Shown in pieces: positions 28,027 through 36,925 of a DNA stretch of 58,696 nt. The stretch covers positions 1-58,696 of the forward strand of contig JAKBCE010000025.1 in assembly GCA_021808195.1 (NCBI GenBank). The letters run 5' to 3'. How positions within the stretch are numbered: position 1 is the first letter of the stretch; each line of letters begins with the position of its first letter. The stretch comes from Pseudomonadota bacterium. GTDB taxonomy: Bacteria; Pseudomonadota; Gammaproteobacteria; Steroidobacterales; Steroidobacteraceae. The notes below the pieces were generated by a model. It did not search any database and was not told the DNA's origin. It worked only from the letters and a program-made list of their open reading frames with translations. The translations under genes and the position numbers were made by a program.

Positions 28027-30306
28027 ATGGATGACGAAGTCCGGGAGAACCCGCCGCGCCAAGCGGATGGGGCGGACAGCGTGCCACCTTCCCAGCCGCC
28101 ACTACCCGGCGGACAGCGACGCCTGGAGCAGGTTCTCGATGCGCTGTTGATGTTTGTCGGACTGATGGGCGCCGACGGACGGCTGCGCTACGTCAATGAG
28201 AAGCCGCTGCAGCTTGCGGGCATCAGACGCGAAGACATCATCGGGCGGCCACTTGCCGATACGCCCTGGTTCGCGCATTCCGACACCGAACGAACACGCG
28301 TGCGCGATGCCCTGCAACGCGCCGCGGCGGGTGAGATCGTTCACGAGAACTTCACCATCACGACGGCCGGCGGCGATCTGCGCACGATTGACGCGATCAT
28401 CAGTCCGCTGCGCGATGGCTCCGCCGCAATAGAGGAACTGGTCGGCTCGGCGGTCGATGTGACCGAGCGCCAGCAGCAGCGTGCGCGCGTGCAGCGGTTG
28501 ACGCAGATACTGCGCCTGCAGAGCAGCATCAATGCGGCGGTCGTTCGTATCCGTGATCGCAGCGAATTGCTGCGCGAGGCGTGTCGCCTGGCGGTCGACT
28601 GCGGCGGCTATCACAACGCCGCCCTGTGGTCCGTCGAGTCGGACGGTCGCAGCGCCCGGCTGATGTTCCGCGCCGGCGGCCAGGGTATCGAGCTGCCCGC
28701 GCAAATCACGATTTCAGACGGCTCCGATCCGGACGACAGCCTGACCTCGCGTGCACTGCGCACCGCACTGCTGTGCATGAGTGATTTGAAGCGATCCGAG
28801 CCGCCGGTCGGCGGCCGTGCACAACTGCTCGCGTTCGGCTACCAGTCGCTTACAGCGCTGCCGCTCGTGGTCGCCGGCAAAGCCGTGGCCGCACTCTCGC
28901 TCGCCTCGCTCGATCGCAACCAGATCGACGACGAGCACGTGGCGCTGCTGCAGGACATTGGCGCCACCCTGTCGTTCGCACTGCACTCGCACCACCTGCA
29001 GCATGTCGCCGAGTTCCTGCAGTGCTTCGATCCCCTGACCGGCCTCGCCGGGCGCACAGTATTCGTCGAGCGGCTGGAACGCATCATCGGTGCGGATAAC
29101 ACTCTGCCCACCGACCGCGCCGTCGTCACCTTCGACGTACGGCGTCTCACCCACATCAATGACAGTCTCGGCAGACACGCCGGCGATGCGCTGCTGCAGG
29201 CCGTTGCCGAGCGGCTGAAGCGCGGTGCCGAGGGAGAAGCGCACGCAGCCTACCTCGGCAGCGGCACGTTCGCGCTGCTCGTGCCGGGCGCACAGAGCTC
29301 AGAGGAGAGCATCATGGCGCTGCTCGAGGAGACGGTATTCAGCGAGCCATTCCTGCTCGACGGTCGCTCGATCCGTACCGCCTGCCGCATCGGTCTCGCG
29401 CGCTATCCGCAGGACGCACGCCACGGCGCACCGCTGCTCGAGTACGCCGAGGCGGCCCTGAAGCGCGCCAAGGACCGGGGCGAACCATATCAGCACTACC
29501 AATTGGCGATAAGCGGGGAACTCGCCGAGCAACTGCTCCTCGAGCATCAATTGCGCGAAGCACTCGACAGTGCGCAGTTCATCGTGTTCTACCAACCGCA
29601 GGTCGACACCCGCAGCGGCACCATCATCGGGCTGGAGGCGCTGCTGCGTTGGCGCCACCCGGAGTTCGGCATAGTGCCGCCGGACCGGTTCCTGCCGGTT
29701 CTGGAATCCACCGGTCTTATCGTTCCGGTCGGTGAGTGGGTCATCCAGCGCGCGATCGAGGATACTCACCGCTGGCACGCTTGCGGAATTTCCCCACTGC
29801 GCGTCGCGGTGAACGTCGCGCCCGTGCAATTGAAGCGTCGACGGTTCGTGCACAACGTGCTCGACAGCGTTACCGGCATCGCAACAGAGTGGGCGTTGGA
29901 CCTGGAGATCACGGAGAGCAGTTTCCTGCATGATGTACACGGCGCCAACCGCGACCTCAGCGAATTGCGCCGAGCGGGCGTGCGCGTCGCGCTCGATGAT
30001 TTCGGTACCGGTTACTCGTCACTTGGCCTGCTGTCACGGCTGCAGGTCGACACGCTCAAAATTGACCGCAGCTTCATCGCCGGTCTGCCGCAGGATGCGC
30101 GCAGCGTCACGCTGGTCTCGAGCCTGGTCGCAATTGCCTCGGCATCGCAGTTGACCGTCGTGGCCGAAGGCGTGGAAACACAGGCCCAGTTTGACCTGCT
30201 GCGCAACATGGGCTGCCACCAGACCCAGGGTTACCTGCACGCGCGGCCCGCACCGTTTGATCCGATCAGCGCGATATTGCCTCGTTGCGCTGCAGGCAAC
30301 ACCTGA
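28027..30306 (+). CDS. PAS-GAF-GGDEF-EAL cyclic-di-GMP phosphodiesterase, GGDEF degenerate
   Basis: A 759-residue signalling protein with no membrane segments. Residues about 30-150 form a PAS domain (MFVGLMGADGRLRYVNEKPLQLAGI) ending in a PAC-like VDVTERQQQ. A GAF domain covers about 170-325. A GGDEF-like domain at about 345-490 keeps DPLTGLAGR, but the catalytic GGDEF loop reads GSGTF, so it should not make cyclic-di-GMP. The EAL domain at about 515-750 is complete: LEALLRW, VNVAPVQLK, LEITES, LDDFGTGYSSL, LKIDRSFI, VVAEGVET and QGYLHARP. The protein should therefore act as a phosphodiesterase controlled by PAS and GAF ligands. I chose the ATG at 28027, because the upstream 63 codons are Arg/Ser-rich and low in family character. 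Confidence 0.9.
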   Translation: MDDEVRENPPRQADGADSVPPSQPPLPGGQRRLEQVLDALLMFVGLMGADGRLRYVNEKPLQLAGIRREDIIGRPLADTPWFAHSDTERTRVRDALQRAAAGEIVHENFTITTAGGDLRTIDAIISPLRDGSAAIEELVGSAVDVTERQQQRARVQRLTQILRLQSSINAAVVRIRDRSELLREACRLAVDCGGYHNAALWSVESDGRSARLMFRAGGQGIELPAQITISDGSDPDDSLTSRALRTALLCMSDLKRSEPPVGGRAQLLAFGYQSLTALPLVVAGKAVAALSLASLDRNQIDDEHVALLQDIGATLSFALHSHHLQHVAEFLQCFDPLTGLAGRTVFVERLERIIGADNTLPTDRAVVTFDVRRLTHINDSLGRHAGDALLQAVAERLKRGAEGEAHAAYLGSGTFALLVPGAQSSEESIMALLEETVFSEPFLLDGRSIRTACRIGLARYPQDARHGAPLLEYAEAALKRAKDRGEPYQHYQLAISGELAEQLLLEHQLREALDSAQFIVFYQPQVDTRSGTIIGLEALLRWRHPEFGIVPPDRFLPVLESTGLIVPVGEWVIQRAIEDTHRWHACGISPLRVAVNVAPVQLKRRRFVHNVLDSVTGIATEWALDLEITESSFLHDVHGANRDLSELRRAGVRVALDDFGTGYSSLGLLSRLQVDTLKIDRSFIAGLPQDARSVTLVSSLVAIASASQLTVVAEGVETQAQFDLLRNMGCHQTQGYLHARPAPFDPISAILPRCAAGNT

Positions 30307-30474
30307 CTTTGCATGTAGCGAAACGATTCTCATGCGCAACCGCGTCGCTCCTCGAGTTGTGAGCAGTCGGGCTTGAGCGTAGCATGCAGGCAGACAGACA
30401 ACAGCAACGCACGGCAATGCGGCGGCAGAGGCAAGCATCCAACCGCGCCGCACTGCATCAGGATGGGAGGCATC

Positions 30475-30720
30475 ATGGGCATCATCTCCTGGCTGATCGT
30501 CGGCCTCATCGCCGGCTGGGGCGCCGGCAAAGTCATGAAGGGCGGCGGTTACGGCATCTTCGTCGATATCGTTCTCGGGATCCTCGGCGGCCTGCTCGGC
30601 GGGTGGTTGTTCGGTCTGCTTGGCATATGGCACGGCGGGGGACTGATCGGTTCGATCATCGTCGCCTTCGTTGGCGCGGTGATATTGGTCTGGATCACTC
30701 GAGTGTTGAAGAAGGCCTGA
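30475..30720 (+). CDS. GlsB/YeaQ/YmgE-family stress-response membrane protein
   Basis: A tiny membrane protein of 81 residues with three Gly-rich hydrophobic helices: MGIISWLIVGLIAGWGAG at the start, GIFVDIVLGILGGLLGGWLFGLLG in the middle and LIGSIIVAFVGAVILVWI at the end, closed by a basic RVLKKA. This is the standard transglycosylase-associated (YeaQ/YmgE/GlsB) pattern, a family induced by stress with no defined reaction. GGGAGG lies 4 bases before the ATG and decides this start over an earlier in-frame one. Confidence 0.9.
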   Translation: MGIISWLIVGLIAGWGAGKVMKGGGYGIFVDIVLGILGGLLGGWLFGLLGIWHGGGLIGSIIVAFVGAVILVWITRVLKKA

Positions 30721-30900
30721 GTCTCTCACCGGCGCCACCCGGCTTGGCACAGCGTGCTTGCGCGCGCTGCGCAGCGACCACGCGCAAATGCGTTATCGAC
30801 TGGGATCGGACCAGGAGATGGCGCCGGCAACGCGGCGTCATAAGCCGCAGGGCACGTGCCAATCGCTATCATGTGCACATGAGCCTGTCGGGAGAGCTTA

Positions 30901-31929
30901 GTGAAGAAATGCCGGCCTATTGGCGGTCTGCTGGTCGCATTCGCGTGGCTGGGAGCGCCTGTTCACGCGCAAGTCCAGCGATTCTCCGTGACGGAGCTCG
31001 GGGCACTGGGCGGCAGCACCAGCACGGGATACGGGATTAGCGACAGCGGCGAGATCACCGGCGTCGCGATGACCGCAGGTGGCACCGCCCACGCGTTTGT
31101 TTATTCCCGCGCTCGCGGCATGATCGACCTCGGGACGCTCGGCGGCACCACGAGCACCGGGTACGCAATCAACTCAAGCGGTCAAGTGACGGGCGTGGCA
31201 ATAGCCGCCGACGGCATGGGACGCGCATTTTTATATACCCCCGGCAAAGGCATGATCGGCCTCGGGACACTCGGCGGCACCACGAGCACGGGGTACGCCA
31301 TCAATTCAGGCGGTCAAGTGACGGGCGTGGCAATAACCGCCGATGGCATGGGACGCGCATTTTTATATACCCCCGGCAAAGGCATGATCGACCTCGGGAC
31401 GCTCGGCGGCACCACGAGCACCGGGTACGCAATCAATTCAGGCGGTCAAGTGACGGGCGTGGCAATAACCGCCGACGGCATGGGACGCGCATTTTTATAT
31501 ACTCCCGGCAAAGGCATGATCGGCCTCGGGACACTCGGCGGCTCCACGAGCGCTGGGTACGCCATCAATTCAGGCGGTCAAGTAACGGGTGTTGCCATGA
31601 CCGCAAGCGGCAGGGAACAGGCGTTTCTATATACGCCGGGCCGAGGACTGATTGATCTCGGAACACTCGGCGGCGTTACCAGCGTCGGCCGCGCGATCAA
31701 TGCAAATGGGCAGATCACGGGAGCGTCCATCACCGTCGATGGAGAGCGTCATGCGTTCCTATATGAGAACGGCGTGATGCGTGATCTTAACTCCATGATC
31801 GGCACCAGGATAGCGTCCCGGGTAACTCTGACATCCGGAAAAGGGATAAACGAGAATGGCTGGATCGTCGCAACTGGCGTCAACTCCCGCACGGGTCAAA
31901 TGCACACGTACCTGTTGAGAAGACGCTAA
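30901..31929 (+). CDS. Secreted HAF-repeat protein
   Basis: A 342-residue exported protein made almost wholly of HAF repeats. GTG is the start, with GGGAGAG 5 bases upstream. The signal peptide ends at PVHAQ near residue 24. Six 44-residue units follow from residue 29, each built as DLGTLGG-TSTGYAIN-GQVTGVA--A-G--RAFLYT-GKGMI. The tail ends in a divergent half unit (DLNSMIG and GINENGWIVATG). HAF repeats are thought to build a beta-propeller-like extracellular domain, but no function is known. The repeats are near-identical at DNA level, listed separately. No LPXTG-like or PEP-CTERM anchor is visible at the C-terminus, so it is probably released. Confidence 0.88.
   Translation: MKKCRPIGGLLVAFAWLGAPVHAQVQRFSVTELGALGGSTSTGYGISDSGEITGVAMTAGGTAHAFVYSRARGMIDLGTLGGTTSTGYAINSSGQVTGVAIAADGMGRAFLYTPGKGMIGLGTLGGTTSTGYAINSGGQVTGVAITADGMGRAFLYTPGKGMIDLGTLGGTTSTGYAINSGGQVTGVAITADGMGRAFLYTPGKGMIGLGTLGGSTSAGYAINSGGQVTGVAMTASGREQAFLYTPGRGLIDLGTLGGVTSVGRAINANGQITGASITVDGERHAFLYENGVMRDLNSMIGTRIASRVTLTSGKGINENGWIVATGVNSRTGQMHTYLLRRR
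30985..31776 (+). repeat. Six tandem 132-bp coding repeats
   Basis: Unit boundaries fall at 30985, 31117, 31249, 31381, 31513 and 31645, exactly 132 bases (44 codons) apart. The units from 31117 to 31512 are nearly identical base for base, including silent positions, and the one at 31513 matches in its first half. The first and last units are diverged. This pattern means recent duplication, and the copy number can be expected to vary between strains. Confidence 0.9.
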
Positions 31930-32723
31930 GCACGCTCCAAAACTTACACGACGAACGCCCCACTTCAGCGTTTTCTGTAAGCGCCCCGCGCCCGGCGTGA
32001 GGCTGGGCAGATGGGACAACCGCTTCGCGCTCGATCGGTCCGATGACGGTATGGAGCTCGAACCCGGAAACAACCCAAGTCGCAGCATCAGCGCCGTACA
32101 GGCTCCTGAAGAACCAATAGCAGTTCTGATGGCCAGGTTCGTCCATAGTCAGCATAGCCCCATCACACAGGCATCGAGTCCAGACCGACGTCGCAAAGGG
32201 AAGCTCCGTGGATTTGGGTGAGGAGTCCACGATCTTTGATTCGCCTCGCCTGAACCAGAGGAGGCGGCGTGTCGCTGAATTTGGCCGATATGCCGATAAT
32301 TGGGCCCTTGCGCTGCCGCGGCCGAGCCATCGGGCTGGCCGGATCGCTCTAAATATCTTCCCAGGGACTCACGGGGGTGGGGAGGATAGCGCCGGGCCGA
32401 CGGTATGTTGGTTCGGATGCTTCGCTGATGCCGGCGGAACCTTTCAGTACTGCGGGTGATTTCTCAGCGCGAGCAACGCCTAAGTCATTGAATTAGTGCT
32501 CTTTTGGTCATTTGCGTAGTAACACTCCTCATAGAGGAATGAGCCACCGTCAGCGCAGGAATGGAGCGCACCGAGCAGCGAGTGATGGCAAGTGGTGCGG
32601 CCCATGGGAGCGGGCTTGCCGTAGCGTGAACCGAAGCCAGCAACCACAGCGGCCAACGGTCCGAAGCGCTATCGCCGCCGAGCGGGCCGCCGGCCGGCGA
32701 GTCCAATGGTATTCTGCGCCACG
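31930..32723. other. Intergenic stretch with one doubtful minus-strand frame
   Basis: About 790 bases separate the HAF gene from the MBL-fold gene. A minus-strand frame at 31880-32230 is open for 116 codons and has a plausible amino-acid composition over its central part, but it overlaps the HAF 3' end, has no family match and no clear ribosome binding site. A short inverted repeat, TCCTC-ATA-GAGGA, lies near 32526. Nothing else was recognised. Confidence 0.4.
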
Positions 32724-33734
32724 ATGCGGCCCATGTACGAAGCCAGGCTCGTCAACCCGACCTTCGGTGATCCGGGGGTGTACATCGACCTGAAATTCGA
32801 GCGCCGCGCGCTGCTGTTTGATGTCGGCGATGTGTCAATCCTGCCGACCCGGAAACTACTGCGGCTGAGCGATGTGTTCGTGTCGCACACTCACATGGAC
32901 CACTTTGCGGGCTTCGACCACGTGCTGCGAGTCTGCCTCGGCCGCGACACCGGAATGCGCCTCTACGGGCCGTCGCCGTTCATTGCCCAGCTCGGCCACA
33001 AGCTCGCTGCCTACACCTGGAATCTCGTGGCGAATTACGCGACGGACTTTGTCATTACCGCGCACGAACTGGGTGCCGACGGCCACATGCGCCGCGCGCA
33101 ATTCCGCAGCCGGGGTCGCTTCGAGCGCGAAGATCTGCCGGCGCAGCCCATCCGTGACGGGATAGTGCTCGACGGCCCGGCGTTTCGGGTACGCACCCTA
33201 GCGCTCGAGCACCACGGGATCGATTCGCTGGCCTTCACATTCGAGGAGCACACGCACTTGAATGTCTGGAAGAACAGGCTGCAGGAGCTAGGGTTGCCGA
33301 CAGGCCCCTGGCTCACCGCATTGAAGGAACAGGTGCGCGCCGGCGCTGCGGACTCGACGGCGATCCACGTGCGCTGGCGAACCCGTACCGGATCGCGCGA
33401 ACGGGCGATTCCGCTCGGGGAATTGAAGACCAAGGTACTCGAATTCCTCCCCGGACAGAAAGTCGGCTACGTCACCGATGTCTCAGACAGCGCGGCGAAC
33501 CGCGCAGCCCTGACCTGCTTCCTGCAGGCGGCCGATTTGTTGTTCATCGAGACCGCATTTCTCGAGGCCGATCGCGAGCACGCGGTGCGCAAGGCCCATC
33601 TCACCGCCCGTGCCGCCGGCGAGATCGCTCGGGCGGCAGCCGTGCGAATGGCCATCCCCTTTCACTTCTCCCCGCGTTACCTCGGTCGGGAACAAGAGCT
33701 GAGACTTGAATTCGAGCATGCTTGGCGGGGCTGA
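32724..33734 (+). CDS. MBL-fold metal-dependent hydrolase, RNase Z-like
   Basis: A metallo-beta-lactamase-fold protein of about 336 residues. The zinc motif SHTHMDHFAGFDHVL near residues 54-68 is complete. A preceding LLFDVGDVSIL strand and the later TDVSDS (Asp ligand) and FHFSPRYLGRE (His ligand) complete a ribonuclease Z-like arrangement. RNase Z proper would process tRNA 3' ends, but the long insert between residues 85 and 230 is unlike standard RNase Z, so the substrate is open. The start is uncertain: ATGs at 32706, 32724 and 32733 are in frame and none has a clear ribosome binding site. slyX follows about 95 bases later. Confidence 0.85.
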   Translation: MRPMYEARLVNPTFGDPGVYIDLKFERRALLFDVGDVSILPTRKLLRLSDVFVSHTHMDHFAGFDHVLRVCLGRDTGMRLYGPSPFIAQLGHKLAAYTWNLVANYATDFVITAHELGADGHMRRAQFRSRGRFEREDLPAQPIRDGIVLDGPAFRVRTLALEHHGIDSLAFTFEEHTHLNVWKNRLQELGLPTGPWLTALKEQVRAGAADSTAIHVRWRTRTGSRERAIPLGELKTKVLEFLPGQKVGYVTDVSDSAANRAALTCFLQAADLLFIETAFLEADREHAVRKAHLTARAAGEIARAAAVRMAIPFHFSPRYLGREQELRLEFEHAWRG

Positions 33735-33828
33735 TGCACACGGGAACGCCCGCCGCTGCATCGGCTGCAACCCCGGCGCGGAGTACAATATCCGCAGACG
33801 CAGAGGTTGCGCCAGAGAGACACGGACC

Positions 33829-34035
33829 GTGAACGACGACACGCTTGAGAAGATTGAAACGAAGATCGCATTTCTGGAGCGCGCCAACGCGGAACTGAGC
33901 GACGTCGTGTTCCGTCAGCACCGGGACATCGAGGCGCTGCGCGAGCAGATCGTATCGCTCGCCTCGCGATTGCAGTCCTACCAGGAAGAGGTTACGCCGC
34001 GCAAGCCGGAGGACGAGCGGCCCCCGCATTATTGA
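33829..34035 (+). CDS. slyX: SlyX-family coiled-coil protein
   Basis: A 68-residue protein, the usual SlyX size. It consists of a heptad-patterned helix (LEKIETKIAFLERANAELSDVV, then QHRDIEALREQIVSLASRL) followed by a Pro-rich polar tail ending in PPHY, the characteristic SlyX terminus. The family function is unknown. GTG at 33829 begins the family-like part. The frame stays open 41 codons upstream, but that part overlaps the end of the MBL-fold gene and looks random. Confidence 0.9.
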   Translation: MNDDTLEKIETKIAFLERANAELSDVVFRQHRDIEALREQIVSLASRLQSYQEEVTPRKPEDERPPHY

Positions 34036-34065
34036 CCGCACGTCGCGGCGGAACGCCAAGCGGCA

Positions 34066-35691
34066 TCACCGCACGTCGTCCGTGCGGCGGATGAACGCGG
34101 CGATCCGGGCATGCAGTTGCTTCAACGCCGGGACGTGCACGTAGATCATGTGTCCCGATTTATAGTACTGGTACTCGATATTTTTCTGCAGCGCCGCTGG
34201 AATCTGCAGATGGTGCATCTCGTACCAGCCTTCGTAAAACGGGGTCGTAATGTCGAAATAACCGCCATTGACCATGACCTTCAGCAGTGGATCTCGCTTC
34301 ATTGCGATCGCCAAATCCGGCAGCACCGTGAAGCGAGCCACCAGCGGATGGCTCACCCCCGGTGGCCGATGCAGATAGTCCCAGATGTCATCGATGGGCA
34401 CGTCAGTCCGATAGGTCATGCCGCGCCCGAAATGCAACGTGTTCCGTACGTACTCGTGCCACGCCGCAAGATATGCCGATGAGATTGCCGCGCTTTGCGG
34501 ATCGTATTGGGACGTTCCGCGCAGCGGATACAGCGTCGGGCCCGTGAACCGGCTGTCGAGCGTACCGGTGGTCAGCTCCTGACCGGCGAGCAGTTGCTTT
34601 TCGAAGGCACCATAGTCGATGCGCAGATTCGACCTGAGCAGGTATGCGATGGGCAGTCCCGTGAACGCATGCAGCTTGGCGGCGATTTCCCGACGATGCG
34701 CCCTCGAGAGCGCGTTACCCCGCAGCAATGCCACCGCGTATTCGGTCGTTGCGAAGCGCTCGACTTTCCTCAGCAATGGGCGCAAGTGCCTCGGCTGCAC
34801 CGGCAGGCTGTGATGGTACCAGGCAGTAGCCGCATATGTCGGCAGGGCGAGGATGTAGGGCTCTTCGATGCCAGGGTTGAGTTTGGGCCGCTCCGGCATC
34901 AGATCTGAGTTGAGATAACAGGACAGCAATATGATGCCGTTGAGATCGATGTAATCGTGTTCCTCGAGCGGCAGAGCCAACCCTGCGGCACGCGTCGTTC
35001 CGTAGCTTTCGCCCAGCAGGTATTTGGGCGAGTTCCAGCGCCCGTACCGGCTGAGGAATTCTCTGATGAAGGCGGCAAAAGCGTGGATATCCTGATCGAC
35101 GCCATAAAACGCCTTCTTCGCACCTGTGCCGGCGATGCGCCCGTAGCCAGTGCCGGGTGCATAGATGAAGACGAGATCGCTGACGTCCAACAGACTGTAG
35201 CTATTGTTGACCGTCCGATACGGAGCCGGCGGGGTGTGGGTGTGATCCGCCGTTACGACGCGTAGCGGCCCGAATCCCCCCATCTGCAGCCAGACCGTCG
35301 AGGAGCCCGGTCCGCCGTTGAACAGGAAGGTGATCGGCCGGCTCGCCGGTTTCGCTCCGCGCTTGAAGTATGCGACGTAGAACATCGAAGCTTCGGCGGC
35401 CGGATTGCGCTTGGCCGTCACATCGCTGTACTTGTTCCAGCCCTGAGCGTGAACGACGAGAGTGCCGGCGACGGCGCGATAGGCGATGGGGACACGCCCG
35501 ATGGTGACAGTACCGTTCGATGTCACCGCGGTGGAGTGGAAATACGGGGCCGCCGGCCGCAGGTGCTGCGCCGTAGCAGCGTGCGTGCTCGGAGTGCCGG
35601 CAGCGGCGAGCGCGACGGCCAGGCAGCAACAGCTGGCAAGAGAGTTGGCGAAACGGCTCTCGCGGTGGATGAACGTCATCGTCTGCTCCAT
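34066..35691 (-). CDS. Secreted S10-family serine carboxypeptidase-like protein
   Basis: A 541-residue exported peptidase of family S10. A signal peptide covers about residues 1-38 (cleavage after THA). The oxyanion motif FNGGPGSS lies near residue 124, and the nucleophile elbow GESYGTTRA has Ser near 229. A GGYFDITTPF (catalytic Asp) and a KSGHMIYVH (catalytic His) lie near the end, so the triad is complete. Bacterial S10 enzymes release C-terminal residues at acid pH. It is the only minus-strand gene in the block between pip and lptE. The second Met, four codons in, has GGAG at good spacing and may be the true start. Confidence 0.9.
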   Translation of the reverse strand: MEQTMTFIHRESRFANSLASCCCLAVALAAAGTPSTHAATAQHLRPAAPYFHSTAVTSNGTVTIGRVPIAYRAVAGTLVVHAQGWNKYSDVTAKRNPAAEASMFYVAYFKRGAKPASRPITFLFNGGPGSSTVWLQMGGFGPLRVVTADHTHTPPAPYRTVNNSYSLLDVSDLVFIYAPGTGYGRIAGTGAKKAFYGVDQDIHAFAAFIREFLSRYGRWNSPKYLLGESYGTTRAAGLALPLEEHDYIDLNGIILLSCYLNSDLMPERPKLNPGIEEPYILALPTYAATAWYHHSLPVQPRHLRPLLRKVERFATTEYAVALLRGNALSRAHRREIAAKLHAFTGLPIAYLLRSNLRIDYGAFEKQLLAGQELTTGTLDSRFTGPTLYPLRGTSQYDPQSAAISSAYLAAWHEYVRNTLHFGRGMTYRTDVPIDDIWDYLHRPPGVSHPLVARFTVLPDLAIAMKRDPLLKVMVNGGYFDITTPFYEGWYEMHHLQIPAALQKNIEYQYYKSGHMIYVHVPALKQLHARIAAFIRRTDDVR

Positions 35692-35931
35692 AACCGCCAG
35701 CTTGCCCCCCCGTGGCGCAAGCCTCGCGCAATCCGCCGAGCGCCTGACCGGCTCGTGATCTGTTATTGATCAAGCGTACAACAATGGGTCGGGTCGTGGC
35801 AACTGTGCCTCGAGGTGGCGAGCACCGCAAGATACGGCCGCTGCGCCCTCGGTGCGGATCATGGGTCCGGTCGCGAGCCCGGACTGCCCTGACCTGGGCG
35901 CGCGCCGCGCATTGCAGCCTCGACGGGCGGC

Positions 35932-36426
35932 TCAGCGACGGCAGCGGCCGGTCGGGCGGTCAGCCAGATCGGTCAGATCATGGGCACGTAGCCAATCGCG
36001 AGCTTCCACGGCATCTTGCTCGAACCAGGCACGAGCGCTGCCTAAGCGAAAACTGTAGCCCCAGGCATCCATATCGGCGAACAGCCGCTCGCGGCCCACT
36101 CCCGGCAGAGCATCGGCCAGCAGCACCTGCAGATAACATACGGCACACTCCTCGGCATCGTCGCCGCCGGCGTCGGTATCGAGACCGGTACGCCGGTCGC
36201 TGCTCATGCAGATGAAGTGGCAGGCTTCGTGCAGAATGGAATGCACCGGTGTGTCGGAGCGCGCATACAATCGATCCGCCTCGAGCCCCGCTTCGCACTC
36301 GCCCCAGTACGAGCCCGGAATCCTCAAGCCGGAGTCGATCGGCTCGAGACGCAGACCGTACCGGGCGAGCAGGCCGCGTACGTCATCCGGTCCGAGGCCG
36401 CCGAGCGTCAGAACCTCGGCGCTCAC
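35932..36426 (-). CDS. Uncharacterised HExxH protein coupled to lptE
   Basis: A 164-residue protein with no signal peptide or membrane helix. It carries VHSILHEACHFICM near residues 61-74, an HExxH zinc-binding motif in a hydrophobic helix. DDAEECAVCYLQVLL follows near residues 89-103, and one of its Glu residues could be the third ligand, as in gluzincin-type metallopeptidases. A conserved-looking MDAWGYSFRLGSARAWFEQDA follows. Its ATG overlaps the lptE stop by four bases (ATGA), so it is in the leuS-lptE operon. I do not recognise a named family. Metal binding is well supported by the motif, but peptidase activity is inference. It may serve the LptE-dependent outer-membrane pathway or simply share the transcript. 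Confidence 0.75.
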   Translation of the reverse strand: MSAEVLTLGGLGPDDVRGLLARYGLRLEPIDSGLRIPGSYWGECEAGLEADRLYARSDTPVHSILHEACHFICMSSDRRTGLDTDAGGDDAEECAVCYLQVLLADALPGVGRERLFADMDAWGYSFRLGSARAWFEQDAVEARDWLRAHDLTDLADRPTGRCRR

Positions 36427-36908
36427 AGACTGGTCAGGCGACGCATGACGATGTCGGCGAGTTCCCGCCCCATGGCCCCCGTGAGAATCGACTGCTCATG
36501 TTCCGTCGCGAGCAGCAGGTTTTCGCTGAACGTGTATGAGCGCGTCGCGCTCACGGTCTGAGTCGCAAGCAGGGTCTTCCCGCCAGCGCTCACCGCGAAG
36601 TGTACCGTGTAGGTCACCTCGTATTCGGTCGGCCGATTGGTGGCGGAAACCGACAGGACGCGACGCAGGACCTGATCGTGCACATCGATGACCGCCGAGG
36701 CCTGCGCCGGATTGTTTACCGGGCGGGCGCCGGAGATGAGCAGATCGCGGCGCAAACTCTGCACGAAATCGCTCTGCGGATTAGCCGCCTCGATGTACGG
36801 CCGGCGCATCACGGCCGGCAGGACCATTCGGCCCTCGAGGTGAAAACCGCAGCCGGCGAGCAGCATCGCGACGAATGCGAGTCCGATGAGCAGCGTGCGG
36901 CGCAGCAT
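36423..36908 (-). CDS. lptE: LPS-assembly lipoprotein LptE
   Basis: A 161-residue outer-membrane lipoprotein that plugs the LptD barrel and helps deliver lipopolysaccharide to the cell surface. The lipoprotein signal peptide ends with the lipobox LLAGC, with Cys near residue 20, followed by GFHLEGR, the normal LptE beginning. The rest (YEVTYTVHFAVSAGGKTLL, then a C-terminal DIVMRRL helix) fits the family. It lies 17 bases downstream of leuS, the standard order, but holA, which should follow, is elsewhere. Confidence 0.95.
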   Translation of the reverse strand: MLRRTLLIGLAFVAMLLAGCGFHLEGRMVLPAVMRRPYIEAANPQSDFVQSLRRDLLISGARPVNNPAQASAVIDVHDQVLRRVLSVSATNRPTEYEVTYTVHFAVSAGGKTLLATQTVSATRSYTFSENLLLATEHEQSILTGAMGRELADIVMRRLTSL

Positions 36909-36925
36909 GCGGGCGTTCCTTCGGC

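Noticed and set aside
30985..31776. Regular repeats considered as a CRISPR array
   Set aside because: The repeats are 132 bases, directly adjacent without spacers, in frame and code for HAF units.
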